Shown here one piece after another: positions 8,381-17,460 of a DNA stretch of 64,000 nt. Positions within the stretch are counted from its first letter, which is position 1, and each line of letters starts with the position of its first letter. Source of the DNA: Holophagales bacterium (lineage in GTDB: Bacteria; Acidobacteriota; Thermoanaerobaculia; UBA5066); NCBI GenBank assembly GCA_016714815.1, contig JADKBZ010000017.1:35898-99897 (forward strand), written 5' to 3'. The translations under genes were made by a program, and so were the position numbers. The notes under the pieces are model-generated. The model was given only the letters and a program-made list of their open reading frames with translations, was not told where the DNA came from and did not search any database.

Positions 8381-11098
8381 TCATCGGGGCCCCAGCAGAG
8401 CGGGCCAGTCGGTGAGGAGTGTGACGGGCGACGCGTCCCCTTCGGCGAGCGGCTCGCGCACGAGGAAGCGCGCGCCGTCGGGCGTGACGTCGTAGGTCCA
8501 GCCCGTGAACTCGACGATCGGGAAGAGGGGTGCGGGCGTCCCGACCGAGACGGTGCCCGAGCCGGTCTCGATCCGTACGGCCGTCAGGACGTTGTCGGGC
8601 GTCTTGAAGAAGAGCTCGCCGCCCGCGGGGTTCCACCGGGGCTGGTCACCGCCGTCGCGCGAGACCTGGACGCTCGCGCCCCCGCCGGGAAACGGGGCCA
8701 CGTAGACCTCGTGGCGGCCCGATTCGTCGGAGGCCCAGAGGAGCCACCGGCCGTCGGGCGAGATCTGCCCGTTCGCGTCGTTGCCGGGAGTCCGGACGAG
8801 GACCCGGGCCTCGCCCTTTCCGTCGGCCTGCCTGAGCAGCATGTCGGCGGAGGCCAGGCGGCTCCGTTCTTCGCAGATGAGGGCGGTGCCATCGGGGGAG
8901 AACGACATCGGTCCCATGCTGTAGGTCGTCTTCGACGCGAAGATCGTCGTCTCCAGGCCGCTCGCCAGGTCGCGCCGGACGAGGGCAGCCCCCTCTTCGG
9001 CGGCCGAACCGAAATAAATGGAGCTTCCGTCGGGCGCAAACAGGGGGTCGCTGTCGTCGGCGCCCTTGCGGGCGAGACGGGTCTCGGTGCCGCGGTCGAC
9101 GTCGTAGAGCCAGATGTCGGCGTCGCCCTGGGCGTCGTCGACGCGCGAGACCGCCGCCCGGCGGCCGTCCCGCGAGAGTGCGAGGCCGCCGTACCCCGAG
9201 AGGTTGCCCGGGGTGCCGAGCTCGCCGAGGCGCCGGCCGGAGCGGTCCCGCCAGACGAGACGGGAGAGGTCCCGCTGCTTTCCGGTGAGGAAGGCGAGGA
9301 CGCCCGCCTCGCTCGCCGAGAAGACGCCGTAGGCGAACCGCCGGTTGAAGAGGAGGTCTCCGACGAGAACCTTCGGCTCGCCCGATAGGGCGAGGCGCTT
9401 CGCGTCGAAGGGCTGCGCCACGAGGGCGCCGTCGCGGACGTAGAGAATGTACCCGCCCGACACCGCCACGTTCGTCGCGCTGTCGATGAGCCGCTTCGGC
9501 GGTTCGGACGAGCCGAGCCTGCCTAGCAGGACGCCGGGGTTGACTCCCTTGCCGAGGCGCCCGGGCCGGTCGAGGTAGACGAAGTGCTCGCCGTCCGGCA
9601 GGAACTGCGGAAAGCGGTGCGTGCCGTTCCCGAGCTTCTCCGTCGAGCCGGTCACCTCGCGGCTCGCGCCCCCTCCTTCGGGGATCGAAAGGAGCGGGCC
9701 CGCGGCGAACGGCGCGAAGAGGATCGTGCCGTTCGGGCTCCAGGTGCCGCCGCGGGCGTCGCGCGCCATGGCGAGCCGCGCCACCGCGCCACCGTCCGAT
9801 GGAGTCGTCGAGAGGTGGCTCCAGGTGAAGAAGCCGATCCTTCGCCCGTCAGGCGACCAGAAGGGCCTGTAGCCCTCCTCTGTCCCCGGTAGCGGACGTG
9901 CGGTCCCGGTCGCGAGCTCGTGGACCCAGATGCGCATCGGGCCGGCGCCCTCGCGCGCGCCGAAGGCGACCCGCCGTCCGTCGGGGGAGAGGGCCGGCAT
10001 TCCCGCCCGCTCGCCGTCGAGCTCGATGGAGACGCCGGACGGGAGGGGGAGCGTGGCGCGGATCACGCGCGGGGGGACGGGCTTCTCCCCGTTCCACGCG
10101 ACGAAGAGGGCCCCCGCCGCGAGCGTGGCGGTCGCGGCGAGGCCCCACGCGAGGAGCTCGCGTCCCTTCCGGCGGGCGGGCGCCGCCGGAACGGCGGGTT
10201 TTTCGTCCGCGACGCCCGCCTCGAGATCGGCGAGGACGAGCCGCGCGTCCGCCGCGTCGTGCAGCCGGTTCTTCGGGTTGCGCTCGAGGCAGCGGCGGAG
10301 GAGCTGACGGAGCGCCGGGGGAGTTCCGTCTGGAAGCCTGGAGAGGTCGATCTCCCCCCGGAGGACGCCGGCGAGCGTGTCGCTGACCGTGTCGGCGGAG
10401 AAAAGCGAACGGCCGGTCAGCATTTCGTGGAGGACGACGCCGAGCGCCCAGACGTCGGCCCGCCTGTCGACGACACCGCCGCGCGCCTGCTCGGGGGACA
10501 TGTAGGCCGCCGTGCCGAGAATGACGCCGAGCTGGGTGCCGTGCGTCGCCGTCATCGTCGGCGAGTTCATCATCGTCGGCGAGCGCGCGAGGTCGGCGGC
10601 GGACGAGGCGCCCGGCGGGTCCATCGCCTTGGCGAGGCCGAAGTCGAGGACCTTGACCTTGCCCTCCGGCGTGAGCTTGACGTTGGCGGGCTTGAGGTCG
10701 CGGTGGACGATTCCCTTCTCGTGCGCGGCCTCGAGCGCCTCGGCGATCTGGCGGGCGACGGCGAGAGCCTCGTCGAGAGGGAGCGGCCCGCGCTTCAGCC
10801 GCTCGGCGAGGTCTTCGCCCTCGACGAGCTCCATGACGAGGGCGCGGACGCCGCTCGACTCCTCGAGGCCGTAGATCGAGGCGATGTTCGGGTGCTGGAG
10901 CTGGGCGAGGACCTGCGCTTCGCGCTCGAATCGCGCGAGGCGCTCGGCGTCGGCGGCGAACGCCTCGGGGAGGACCTTGATGGCGACCTCGCGCCTGAGC
11001 TTCGGGTCGGTCGCCCGGTAGACGATCCCCATCCCGCCCTCGCCGAGCGGGGCCGTGATCTCGTAGGGGCCGAGCCGGGAACCGGGCGCGATCGTCAT
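8381..11098 (-). CDS. Ser/Thr protein kinase with C-terminal TolB/PD40-type propeller
   Basis: The kinase domain covers residues about 10-270 with glycine loop LGEGGMGIVYRA, lysine VAIKVLPE, catalytic loop IVHRDLKPANVKL, LDFGLAKAM and GTAAYMSPEQARG, so it should be active. A membrane helix lies near residues 316-336 (LLAWGLAATATLAAGALFVAW). The remaining 560 residues contain repeated PD40-like blades (LSPDGRRVAFGAR, WSPDGRRIGFF, FAPDGSSIYFG, ISPDGRWLLWAS), forming an extracytoplasmic propeller of the TolB type, a likely sensor. This architecture is repeated in the gene at 51473-54199, whose kinase half is nearly the same. The ATG is fixed by the conserved promoter ending 12 nt upstream; no Shine-Dalgarno is present. 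Confidence 0.93.
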   Translation of the reverse strand: MTIAPGSRLGPYEITAPLGEGGMGIVYRATDPKLRREVAIKVLPEAFAADAERLARFEREAQVLAQLQHPNIASIYGLEESSGVRALVMELVEGEDLAERLKRGPLPLDEALAVARQIAEALEAAHEKGIVHRDLKPANVKLTPEGKVKVLDFGLAKAMDPPGASSAADLARSPTMMNSPTMTATHGTQLGVILGTAAYMSPEQARGGVVDRRADVWALGVVLHEMLTGRSLFSADTVSDTLAGVLRGEIDLSRLPDGTPPALRQLLRRCLERNPKNRLHDAADARLVLADLEAGVADEKPAVPAAPARRKGRELLAWGLAATATLAAGALFVAWNGEKPVPPRVIRATLPLPSGVSIELDGERAGMPALSPDGRRVAFGAREGAGPMRIWVHELATGTARPLPGTEEGYRPFWSPDGRRIGFFTWSHLSTTPSDGGAVARLAMARDARGGTWSPNGTILFAPFAAGPLLSIPEGGGASREVTGSTEKLGNGTHRFPQFLPDGEHFVYLDRPGRLGKGVNPGVLLGRLGSSEPPKRLIDSATNVAVSGGYILYVRDGALVAQPFDAKRLALSGEPKVLVGDLLFNRRFAYGVFSASEAGVLAFLTGKQRDLSRLVWRDRSGRRLGELGTPGNLSGYGGLALSRDGRRAAVSRVDDAQGDADIWLYDVDRGTETRLARKGADDSDPLFAPDGSSIYFGSAAEEGAALVRRDLASGLETTIFASKTTYSMGPMSFSPDGTALICEERSRLASADMLLRQADGKGEARVLVRTPGNDANGQISPDGRWLLWASDESGRHEVYVAPFPGGGASVQVSRDGGDQPRWNPAGGELFFKTPDNVLTAVRIETGSGTVSVGTPAPLFPIVEFTGWTYDVTPDGARFLVREPLAEGDASPVTLLTDWPALLGPR

Positions 11099-11141
11099 CG
11101 AACGCGGCGGATTCTACGGATGGTCCTCTCCGGAATCACAA
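11099..11141 (-). promoter_or_regulatory. Start-proximal kinase promoter, copy 1
   Basis: On the minus strand a TTGTGA (11136-11141) and a TAGAAT (11111-11116) are separated by 19 bp, and the kinase ATG follows the TAGAAT by only 12 nt. The same arrangement precedes the kinases at 36761, 54199 and 57204. A transcript starting about 6 nt after TAGAAT would have a leader of only a few bases, which fits the absence of a ribosome site. Confidence 0.6.
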
Positions 11142-11216
11142 CTTTCGTGCAATCGGGCGACGGGAAGGCGTTGCAGCCGGGCCGCTCCCGAGGAAGGAGC
11201 TCTTCCGGTACGAAGC

Positions 11217-11252
11217 GGGCCGCCCCCGCGCCGAAACGCACGGGGGCGGCCC
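11217..11252 (-). terminator. Strong hairpin after the Asp-box gene
   Basis: Arms 11217-11228 and 11241-11252 (GGGCCGCCCCCG and its exact complement) form a perfect 12-bp stem with a 12-nt loop. It lies 14 nt past the TAG stop of the minus-strand gene at 11267. No T-run follows, as is common in high-G+C genomes. Confidence 0.6.
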
Positions 11253-11266
11253 TTCTCGAGGACGGC

Positions 11267-14200
11267 CTAGTCGACGTCGAAGGTGATCAGCTCGACCGGA
11301 CACGGGAAGGTCGTCGAGCAGACTCGAGTCGTCGGGTAGATCGAGATCGTATCGATGCGCACACCGCTGCTCGCCGGGTTCCCTCCGGTGTCGTAGGCCG
11401 ACCGCCACCGGAACTGGGCGGGCTGGCTGAACGCGGCGGGGGGCAGGTTGACGATCGACGTGATGAAGCCGTTAGAGGTTCCGTTCCACGCCGGGCGCCC
11501 GGTCAGCACGCTGTCCGTCGCGCCGATGGCCCCGTTGTAGCCTCCGGTGGCGAAGCTGCCGCCGGCCGCCAGGATGTCCTGGAACGCTCCGCCGTTGACG
11601 CTGATCTCCAGCACTCCGCCGTCATAGCCGCTCTCGGTGTTGTAGTTGATCCGGAACGAGAGCAGCACCCCGGGGTTCACCCCGACGACGGGGGCGGCCG
11701 GGACGGCGATGATCGGAGACGTCAGGCTGTTGTCGCCGGGCGTGGCCTGGCCGTCGGTACCGGCGGAGTTCGGCGCCGTGTCGCTGTAAGCCGTCGTGGT
11801 GGCCCAGAGCGTCGCGGTCGTCTGCGCGGTCGCCCAACCGGCAGGCAGGGCGGGAGCCGTGACGCCGTCGAAATTCTCCGTGGACGTCGGCGCGGAGTTG
11901 ACGACGGCTCCCGCGACGTAGCTCGTCGTCGCCGTGCCGTAGCTCGTCGCGCCGTCCTGGAGCTGGAACGTCAGGGTGATCGTGCTTCCACACGCGACCG
12001 CGCCGGCGGTGAAGGTGAAGTTCATCGAGGTGGTCGCGCCCGGCGCGATCGCGCCATAGGACTGCGCGGCGCCCGGAGCCGTGACGCCGCCGGTCGGCTG
12101 GAGCGTTGCGACGAGGTTCGTGGTGGCGGCGGCCCCGAGGTTCTGAATCGCGTAGCTGACGGTCACCGGCTCCCCGGGATCGATCGCGCTGTTGGCGGCG
12201 CCGCAGCTCTCGGTGACGAGAGCCGACGTGGTCGGATGGAGGACCGCCAGGAGCGTGCCCGGAATCGGAATCTCCCAGAGGCCGCGGCCGTGGGTGGCGA
12301 TGCGAAGGACGCGGTGCACGTTCGAGATCTCGGCGTCGAAGACCGCGACGCGCGGAAGGCCCGTTCCGAACGGCGCCCAGTTGGCGCCGCCGTCGGTCGT
12401 CTGGTAGACGCCGATGTCCGTCCCCGCGTAGAGCGTATTGGAGTCCTGGGGGTCTATGACGAGCGCGTTCACGGGCACGTCGGGGATGCCGTTGCCGGCC
12501 GCGACCCACGTCGGCGAAGCGGCGTTGAGGTCCGTCGTCTTGAAGACGTGCTGACCGCTCGGGACGGTGTAGTGGTTGAACGTGACCCAGGCGGTGGTGG
12601 TGCTGTTCGGGTCGATCACCGCCCGGCCGATCGGCTTCCTCGACGGGTCGTTCGGGTTGACGGGGGGGAATGCCGCGCTCGTCACGTTCGTCAGGACGGA
12701 CGACCCGGTCGTCGTGGCGAACACCTGGCCGTTCCTGAGGCCGACGATCCGGACGTTGTCGTCCTGCGGAGAGATGCCGATCGTCGTGACGGGCTGTCCC
12801 GATACCAGAGGCCCCTGGCTCACGAGCGTCATCGTGTCGCCCCCGTCGGGGGAGCGGTAGAGCCGGTCGGTGCCGAAGTAGATCGTGTTGGGGCTGCCGG
12901 GGCCCTGCTCCATCGGGGCGTAGAACAGAACGGTGTCGGCACAGGTCATTCCGTTGTTGCTGGTGGTTCCGCTGCAGCCCCGGTACGTCCAGTTGAAAGT
13001 CGTGTCGGTCGCGCGCTCGAAGCCGATCTGGGTGTTGCTCTGGTTGTAGAACGTGTGGAACATGGTCACGTTCGTCGTGTCGAGGGCATTCCGGTCGATC
13101 AGGGTGTAGCCGCCGTCGCCGCCCCGGCAGTTCACCCAGGTCGTGCCGTCGGCCCCCAGGCAGTTCGTGCCGTTGTCCTGCGTTCCGCCGATGGTGAAGT
13201 TCCTGTTGACGGGGTGGATCGCCAGGCTCTGGAACTGGGTGGCGCTGTAGGTCGTGTTGTTCTTGCTGACCCAGGTCGTGCCGTTGTTCCCCGAGCGCCA
13301 GATGCCGCCGTCGTTGCCGGTGTAGACGACGCTCTGGTCGGAAGGGGCGATCGCCAGGGCGTGGGAGTCGGCGTGCAGCGTGTCGTCGTTGCGAACGAAG
13401 CTCGTGCCGCCGTCGGTCGAGCGCTTCATCACGTCGGTCAGGCACGACCCGGCGCCGCCGCGGGCGGAGCCTCCGAGGTGGATGGTGGTGTTGTCCTGGG
13501 TGGCCGCGATGGCGATGTCGTAGAAGCACTGGCCGCCGCAGAAACCCGTCGAGCCGGCGAGGGGCGCCGACCAGGTCTGGCCTCCGTCGGTCGACCTCGT
13601 GACGTACCCGGCCCGGGTCGAGGAGCACGCGGGGCCGCCCAGCGCGGCCGACGAGGCCTGCGCGACCGCCGCCCAGACCGTCGTCACTCCGGCGTTCCGG
13701 GTGACGGCCAGCTCCGCGCGCCCGGAGGTCGCGCCGTCGGGCAGCGTCCGGGTGCGCGTGAAGGTCGGGGTCGCGGCGAGGGCGTCGGCGGTTCGGTAGA
13801 TGCCGCCGTCGGACGCCGCGCCGACCACCGTGGCGACCAGGACGTTGTGGTCGTTCGGGTCCAGGACCATGTCGACCACGGAGCGGTCGCCCGGAGCGGC
13901 GATCCCCGTGATGTCGACCTTGGCGAAGGTCGGGCTCGCGGCCTGCGCGTTCGTCGAGCGATAGATTCCACGGACCGGGATGGCCGACTGGCCCACTGTC
14001 GGGTTGCCGGAAATGGCGGAGGCCGTGCAGACGAAGAGATTGTTGTTGTTGGCCGGGTCGACGAGGATCTGCCCGATCGCCCGTCCGCTGAAGACGTCGG
14101 CCGCGGTCGCATCGAGGCGGAACGGTCCGTTCAGGGTGGGGCTCGCCGAGTTCGCGGCCCGGATGATGTAGAGCCCCTTGCCGGCGTAGCTGTCGGCGCT

Positions 14201-14824
14201 GAAGCCGTTCTCGCCCGTGCCGAAGTAGACGATGCTGCTGTCGGTCGGGTCGATCGTGATCGCGCCGATGGCGAGCGACTCCAGCTGCATCTCGAAGAGC
14301 GAGGTCCAGGCGTCGCCGCCGTTCGTCGACTTGTAGAGGCCGCCCTGCGCGGTGCCGACGTAAAGCGTGTTCGGGTCGGTCGGGTGGATGGCGATCGAGA
14401 TCGTCCGTCCGCTCACGGGGACGGACGTGTTGCTCGTCTGGCCGTTCGGGATCGGCATCGGGCCGATGGGGGCCCACGCGGCCAGCGTTCTCCCTGCCTG
14501 CTGGGCCCGTTGCCGTTCCACGGCTTCCTGCCGCTTCAGCTCCTGGACCGCCTGCTCCCGGGGGTCGTACGTGAGGCCGTGGGGCAGGCCCCGCAGCATC
14601 TCCACGTTCTCGCCGCGCCGCTTCATGTACTCGGCCTTGTCGACCGTCCCGGAGATGCCGGGCGGCAGATCCGGATCGTCGTCGGGCGTCGCCTTGAACC
14701 TCGGCTGGCCCAGTACCTGCACGGATGCGGCCCCGGTGCCGTTCCTTTCCGTTTCCGCCGCAGGTGCCGGGACGGAACTGGCGACCCCGAGGAACGCAAC
14801 GAGACCAAGAACAACTGCTTTCAT
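11267..14824 (-). CDS. Secreted Asp-box (BNR/sortilin-like) propeller protein, 1185 aa
   Basis: The ATG at 14824 gives MKAVVLGLVAFLGVASSVPAPAA, a clean signal peptide, and is preceded by ACGGAGGTCG, a good ribosome site; the longer upstream frame is arginine-rich and non-coding. Residues about 120-850 carry many Asp-box-like repeats (STNGGDAW, STDGGQTW, SGNNGTTW, TTDGGANW), often after DPNTLYVGT or DSSIVYFGT, which marks a sialidase/sortilin-type beta-propeller. No sialidase catalytic set is evident, so a binding or surface role is more likely than hydrolysis. After the propeller come an Ig-like domain (about 870-980, GEPVTVSYAIQNLG) and a C-terminal jelly-roll-like domain with two cysteines near the end (CSTTFPC). 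The protein should be exported to the periplasm, surface or medium. Confidence 0.85.
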   Translation of the reverse strand: MKAVVLGLVAFLGVASSVPAPAAETERNGTGAASVQVLGQPRFKATPDDDPDLPPGISGTVDKAEYMKRRGENVEMLRGLPHGLTYDPREQAVQELKRQEAVERQRAQQAGRTLAAWAPIGPMPIPNGQTSNTSVPVSGRTISIAIHPTDPNTLYVGTAQGGLYKSTNGGDAWTSLFEMQLESLAIGAITIDPTDSSIVYFGTGENGFSADSYAGKGLYIIRAANSASPTLNGPFRLDATAADVFSGRAIGQILVDPANNNNLFVCTASAISGNPTVGQSAIPVRGIYRSTNAQAASPTFAKVDITGIAAPGDRSVVDMVLDPNDHNVLVATVVGAASDGGIYRTADALAATPTFTRTRTLPDGATSGRAELAVTRNAGVTTVWAAVAQASSAALGGPACSSTRAGYVTRSTDGGQTWSAPLAGSTGFCGGQCFYDIAIAATQDNTTIHLGGSARGGAGSCLTDVMKRSTDGGTSFVRNDDTLHADSHALAIAPSDQSVVYTGNDGGIWRSGNNGTTWVSKNNTTYSATQFQSLAIHPVNRNFTIGGTQDNGTNCLGADGTTWVNCRGGDGGYTLIDRNALDTTNVTMFHTFYNQSNTQIGFERATDTTFNWTYRGCSGTTSNNGMTCADTVLFYAPMEQGPGSPNTIYFGTDRLYRSPDGGDTMTLVSQGPLVSGQPVTTIGISPQDDNVRIVGLRNGQVFATTTGSSVLTNVTSAAFPPVNPNDPSRKPIGRAVIDPNSTTTAWVTFNHYTVPSGQHVFKTTDLNAASPTWVAAGNGIPDVPVNALVIDPQDSNTLYAGTDIGVYQTTDGGANWAPFGTGLPRVAVFDAEISNVHRVLRIATHGRGLWEIPIPGTLLAVLHPTTSALVTESCGAANSAIDPGEPVTVSYAIQNLGAAATTNLVATLQPTGGVTAPGAAQSYGAIAPGATTSMNFTFTAGAVACGSTITLTFQLQDGATSYGTATTSYVAGAVVNSAPTSTENFDGVTAPALPAGWATAQTTATLWATTTAYSDTAPNSAGTDGQATPGDNSLTSPIIAVPAAPVVGVNPGVLLSFRINYNTESGYDGGVLEISVNGGAFQDILAAGGSFATGGYNGAIGATDSVLTGRPAWNGTSNGFITSIVNLPPAAFSQPAQFRWRSAYDTGGNPASSGVRIDTISIYPTTRVCSTTFPCPVELITFDVD

Positions 14825-14955
14825 TCGACGACCTCCGTGAACCATCGAACGTATCACAGGCCTCTCATCCGACCGCTCGTCCTCCGAGCCGGAAGAAGGC
14901 CGGCGCGGAGCCCCTCCCGACGGGCGACGACGCGGCGGATTCCGACGGCCGCGAA

Positions 14956-16002
14956 TCAGCCTCGCCGGCCCAGGAGCCGCCCCGCCCCGGCGAGACCGGA
15001 GAGGAACGCCCGCTCCAGGCCGGTGTTGCCGGCCAGGGGCGGGCGAGCACCGCCGGCAACACCCATCGGGCCGGAAGCCCCGAAGGCGTCGCCCGCGAGG
15101 AGGAGCGGCGCGCCGTCGACGTCGACGAACGCCATCTCCTCGGGGAAGACCGATACGGCGCGGGCGAACCGCCACCGCTTCAGCTCCTCATCGAGGACGG
15201 CGGCCGGGTCGAACCCGAGCGCCGACGATGCGGCCTTCCTGAGTGCCTCGGCAACCTCCCCGGGGGGCGCGTCGTACCGGCTCGCGGCCCATTCCCCGCG
15301 CGCGTAGACCGAGAGACGGGAGGGACCCCCGTCCCGGGCGTTCTCGAAGATCCGTGCGACGGGTCCGCCGTCGCGAAGCAGGAGGGCCCCCGAGGGCGGG
15401 AACGTCTCGAGCCGTCCGGAAAGCCGGAGCATCAGGACGAACGCAGGATGGTAGGAGACCCGTTCGAGCGCCGCCCTCGTGCCGGCCGGAATCCCCGGAA
15501 GGAGACCGCCGCGCTCGAGGAGCTCGAGTGACTGGGGGACGGGCGCGGTCAGGAGGACGGTCGCGGCGCGGACGCTCGTCCCGTCCTCCAGCGTCAGCTC
15601 GAAACCTTCACCGGAGCGTACGAGGGCGACTCCCTTCGCGCCGAGGCGAACGTCCAGGCCGTGCGCGAGGTGTTTCGCCAGAGAGGTCGCCGGACCCTTC
15701 ACGCGGCGGGTCGGGACGCCGTCCCGGCCGTCGACCCCGGACCGCTCGACGAGTCCGTCCTCCTCCCACGCGTCGAGCTGCCGCCGAAACGGCCCGGAGA
15801 CGGGATCGAAGAGGGCGGCCCCGTGGTCGAACGAGGAGCCGCCTGCGAGGCGGCGCGTGGCGAGACGCCCGCCGACGCCGAGGGACTTTTCGAGAACGAC
15901 GATTTCGAGGCCGTGGTCCAGGAGTGTCCGGGCGGCGACGAGCCCGGCGACTCCTCCGCCGACGACGAGGACGGTCTGCGGGTTCTCGCGCAGAGGATTC
16001 AC
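14956..16002 (-). CDS. Renalase-like NAD(P)/FAD-dependent oxidoreductase
   Basis: The N-terminus has a dinucleotide-binding GxGxxG fold (VLVVGGGVAGLVAARTLL) ending in the acidic residue of VVLEKS that binds the FAD ribose, followed by GVGGRLATRRL, the GR motif of the amine-oxidase/renalase superfamily. Near the C-terminus LLLAGDAFGASGPMGVAGG matches the second FAD-contacting GD motif. The 348-residue length is that of bacterial renalase-like proteins, which oxidise aberrant dihydro-nicotinamides or unknown amines. No signal peptide is present, so the protein is soluble and cytoplasmic. The next gene on this strand upstream, an SDR, ends 125 bp away. The exact substrate cannot be read from sequence. 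Confidence 0.8.
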   Translation of the reverse strand: MNPLRENPQTVLVVGGGVAGLVAARTLLDHGLEIVVLEKSLGVGGRLATRRLAGGSSFDHGAALFDPVSGPFRRQLDAWEEDGLVERSGVDGRDGVPTRRVKGPATSLAKHLAHGLDVRLGAKGVALVRSGEGFELTLEDGTSVRAATVLLTAPVPQSLELLERGGLLPGIPAGTRAALERVSYHPAFVLMLRLSGRLETFPPSGALLLRDGGPVARIFENARDGGPSRLSVYARGEWAASRYDAPPGEVAEALRKAASSALGFDPAAVLDEELKRWRFARAVSVFPEEMAFVDVDGAPLLLAGDAFGASGPMGVAGGARPPLAGNTGLERAFLSGLAGAGRLLGRRG

Positions 16003-16127
16003 GACGCGAGAATACCGCCCGAGCCCCCGCCACGCCGCGTGCCCGGCCGTCGGCCGCTCTTGCGAAAGTCCGGAAGAGAGCGAGACCGGCGAAGCCGGAT
16101 CGAGCCGCCGGAGTCCGTCCTTCCGTC

Positions 16128-16907
16128 TCAGGAGGCCATCGTCGGCGGCCGCCCGGCCGCCATGCCGCCGTCGACGGGGAGGACCGCGCCGGTGACGTTG
16201 GCGGCGCCGTCCGAGAGGAGGTAGAGGACGGCCGCAGCGACGTCGGCCGGCTCCGAGATCCGCCCCGTCGGGTGCATCGCCTGCGACACCTTCAGGCTCG
16301 TCTCGTTACCGGTTATCGCCGAGGACATCGGCGTCCGTACGAGGCCCGGGGAGACGACGTTTACGCGAATTCCGTAGCGCGCGAGGTCCATCGCCGCCGA
16401 GCGGGCGAGGCCGACGACCGCCGCCTTCGCCGCCGCGATCGCCGAGTGGTTCGGAAGGCCGACCGAGGCCGCCGCGGAGCCGAAAAGGACGATCGACCCG
16501 GTCCGCTGTCTCCGCATCGGGCCGAGCGCGGCGTGCAGAGCGCGAAACGCCGAGCCGGCGTTGAGGTCGAGCTGGCGGGCCCAGTCGTCCTCGCTCGTCG
16601 CCGAGATCGGCTTGAGAAGGATCGACCCGACGGCGTGGACCCAGCCGTCGAGGCGGCCGTACCGTGCGACCGCCTCCGCAGCGGCGGCCGAGAGGGCCGC
16701 CAGCGACCCGGCGTCGGCGACGATCGAGGACGCGGCCCCCGTCCGTCCCGCGAGGGCGTCCAGCTCCAGAGTGCGCTCGGCGAGCCTCCCCGCGTCCCGC
16801 GCGACGAGGAGGACGTTCCCTCCCTCGCTCACGACTCCGCGGGCGACCTCGCTCCCGATTCCGCCGGTTCCCCCGGCGACGACGATCGTCCTGCCTGAAA
16901 GCCTCAT
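16128..16907 (-). CDS. Short-chain dehydrogenase/reductase, catalytic Tyr position is Ile
   Basis: The ATG at 16907 starts MRLSGRTIVVAGGTGGIGSE, placing the NAD(P)-binding TGxxxGIG motif (here GGTGGIGS) at the expected distance; a longer upstream reading has no SDR features. Other SDR marks are HAVGS (NAG-like position), SAFRALHAALGPM, FGSAAASVG with the active-site serine region, and RYGIRVNVVSPGLVRTPM near residue 190. The YxxxK pair is altered: the segment is HSAIAAAKAAVVG, so the lysine is kept but the tyrosine is isoleucine. An SDR subgroup with this pattern may exist, so activity is uncertain rather than excluded. Length is 259 residues, typical of classical SDRs. The C-terminus (TGAVLPVDGGMAAGRP) is standard. 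Confidence 0.88.
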   Translation of the reverse strand: MRLSGRTIVVAGGTGGIGSEVARGVVSEGGNVLLVARDAGRLAERTLELDALAGRTGAASSIVADAGSLAALSAAAAEAVARYGRLDGWVHAVGSILLKPISATSEDDWARQLDLNAGSAFRALHAALGPMRRQRTGSIVLFGSAAASVGLPNHSAIAAAKAAVVGLARSAAMDLARYGIRVNVVSPGLVRTPMSSAITGNETSLKVSQAMHPTGRISEPADVAAAVLYLLSDGAANVTGAVLPVDGGMAAGRPPTMAS

Positions 16908-17084
16908 GTGAGCCTCTACGACGGGCGTGGCGCGCCGGACTGAACGGCACGAACTCGAAGGGAGACGAACGGGCCTTCCGCCAGATCTCTGCCGGGCCGC
17001 CGCGCCCCCCGGCGCGCTCTGCCGGTTCCCGACGACGGCCATCGGGGGCTGGGCCGAACTCCTGGCTGCGGCCTTTCTCGTGCC

Positions 17085-17351
17085 TTGGCTGTCGGGTGTC
17101 GAGATGGGATCTTTGTCGTCACCGGGACCTACGCGTTCCGCGACGGGCGGATGAGCGGCACGCGGTCGGGCCAGCGGACGACCGGCTTCTGGATGCAGAG
17201 CCTGTCCAACCGGCGCTGCAGTACCGAGCGCGAGGGGACGGCGTACTGGGGCCGCTACGAGCTCACGCTCGACGGCGACCGGCTCGAGGGCCGGTTCGGC
17301 TACTGCGAGGGCCCACTCGAGATGCCCTGGAGCTTCAAGCGGGTCCCCTGA
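17085..17351 (+). CDS. Small exported protein, 3' part, apparently frameshifted at the lipobox
   Basis: From about 17098 to the TGA at 17349-17351 the third codon positions are almost all G or C and the product (GIFVVTGTYAFRDGRMSG ... EGPLEMPWSFKRVP) looks like a genuine 85-residue beta-rich domain. The only in-frame start is a TTG at 17085. In another frame just upstream, hydrophobic codons read ELLAAAFLVPWLSG; adding one base in the GGG at 17094-17096 would join them as LSGC followed by RDG, a lipobox. I infer a small lipoprotein gene with a one-base loss or a sequencing error. No clear start codon for the joined reading is visible, and I do not recognise the family. The 177 bp upstream, after the divergent SDR, hold nothing else I can support. 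Confidence 0.45.
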   Translation: MAVGCRDGIFVVTGTYAFRDGRMSGTRSGQRTTGFWMQSLSNRRCSTEREGTAYWGRYELTLDGDRLEGRFGYCEGPLEMPWSFKRVP

Positions 17352-17422
17352 ACCTCCGCGGCCCTGCACCAGCCGGCTCCCGGGGGGCAGGCATCGGCCC
17401 GACGTTCCTGCTCCGGCGCTCT

Positions 17423-17450
17423 GGAAGGAGGGGCGGCCGCCCCTCCTTCC
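17423..17450. terminator. Perfect 28-bp palindrome, terminator-like, at the intron insertion site
   Basis: Arms GGAAGGAGGGGCGG (17423-17436) and its exact complement (17437-17450) make a perfect palindrome 10 nt before the first intron copy. It is 71 nt past the stop of the small plus-strand gene. If the intron array (17461-19372) is removed in thought, it would lie only about 16 nt past the actP stop codon, so it is most simply a bidirectional terminator. Confidence 0.55.
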
Positions 17451-17460
17451 TCCGGTAGTA

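Noticed and set aside
11267..14824. Sialidase activity for the Asp-box protein
   Set aside because: Asp boxes define the propeller fold, but the arginine triad and catalytic Tyr/Glu/Asp set of sialidases could not be found.
9920..15307. Very long open frame on the plus strand across a kinase, an Asp-box protein and a flavoprotein
   Set aside because: It is antisense to three well-supported genes, rich in Arg, Gly, Asp and Val, has no domain or signal, and arises because high G+C makes stop codons rare.
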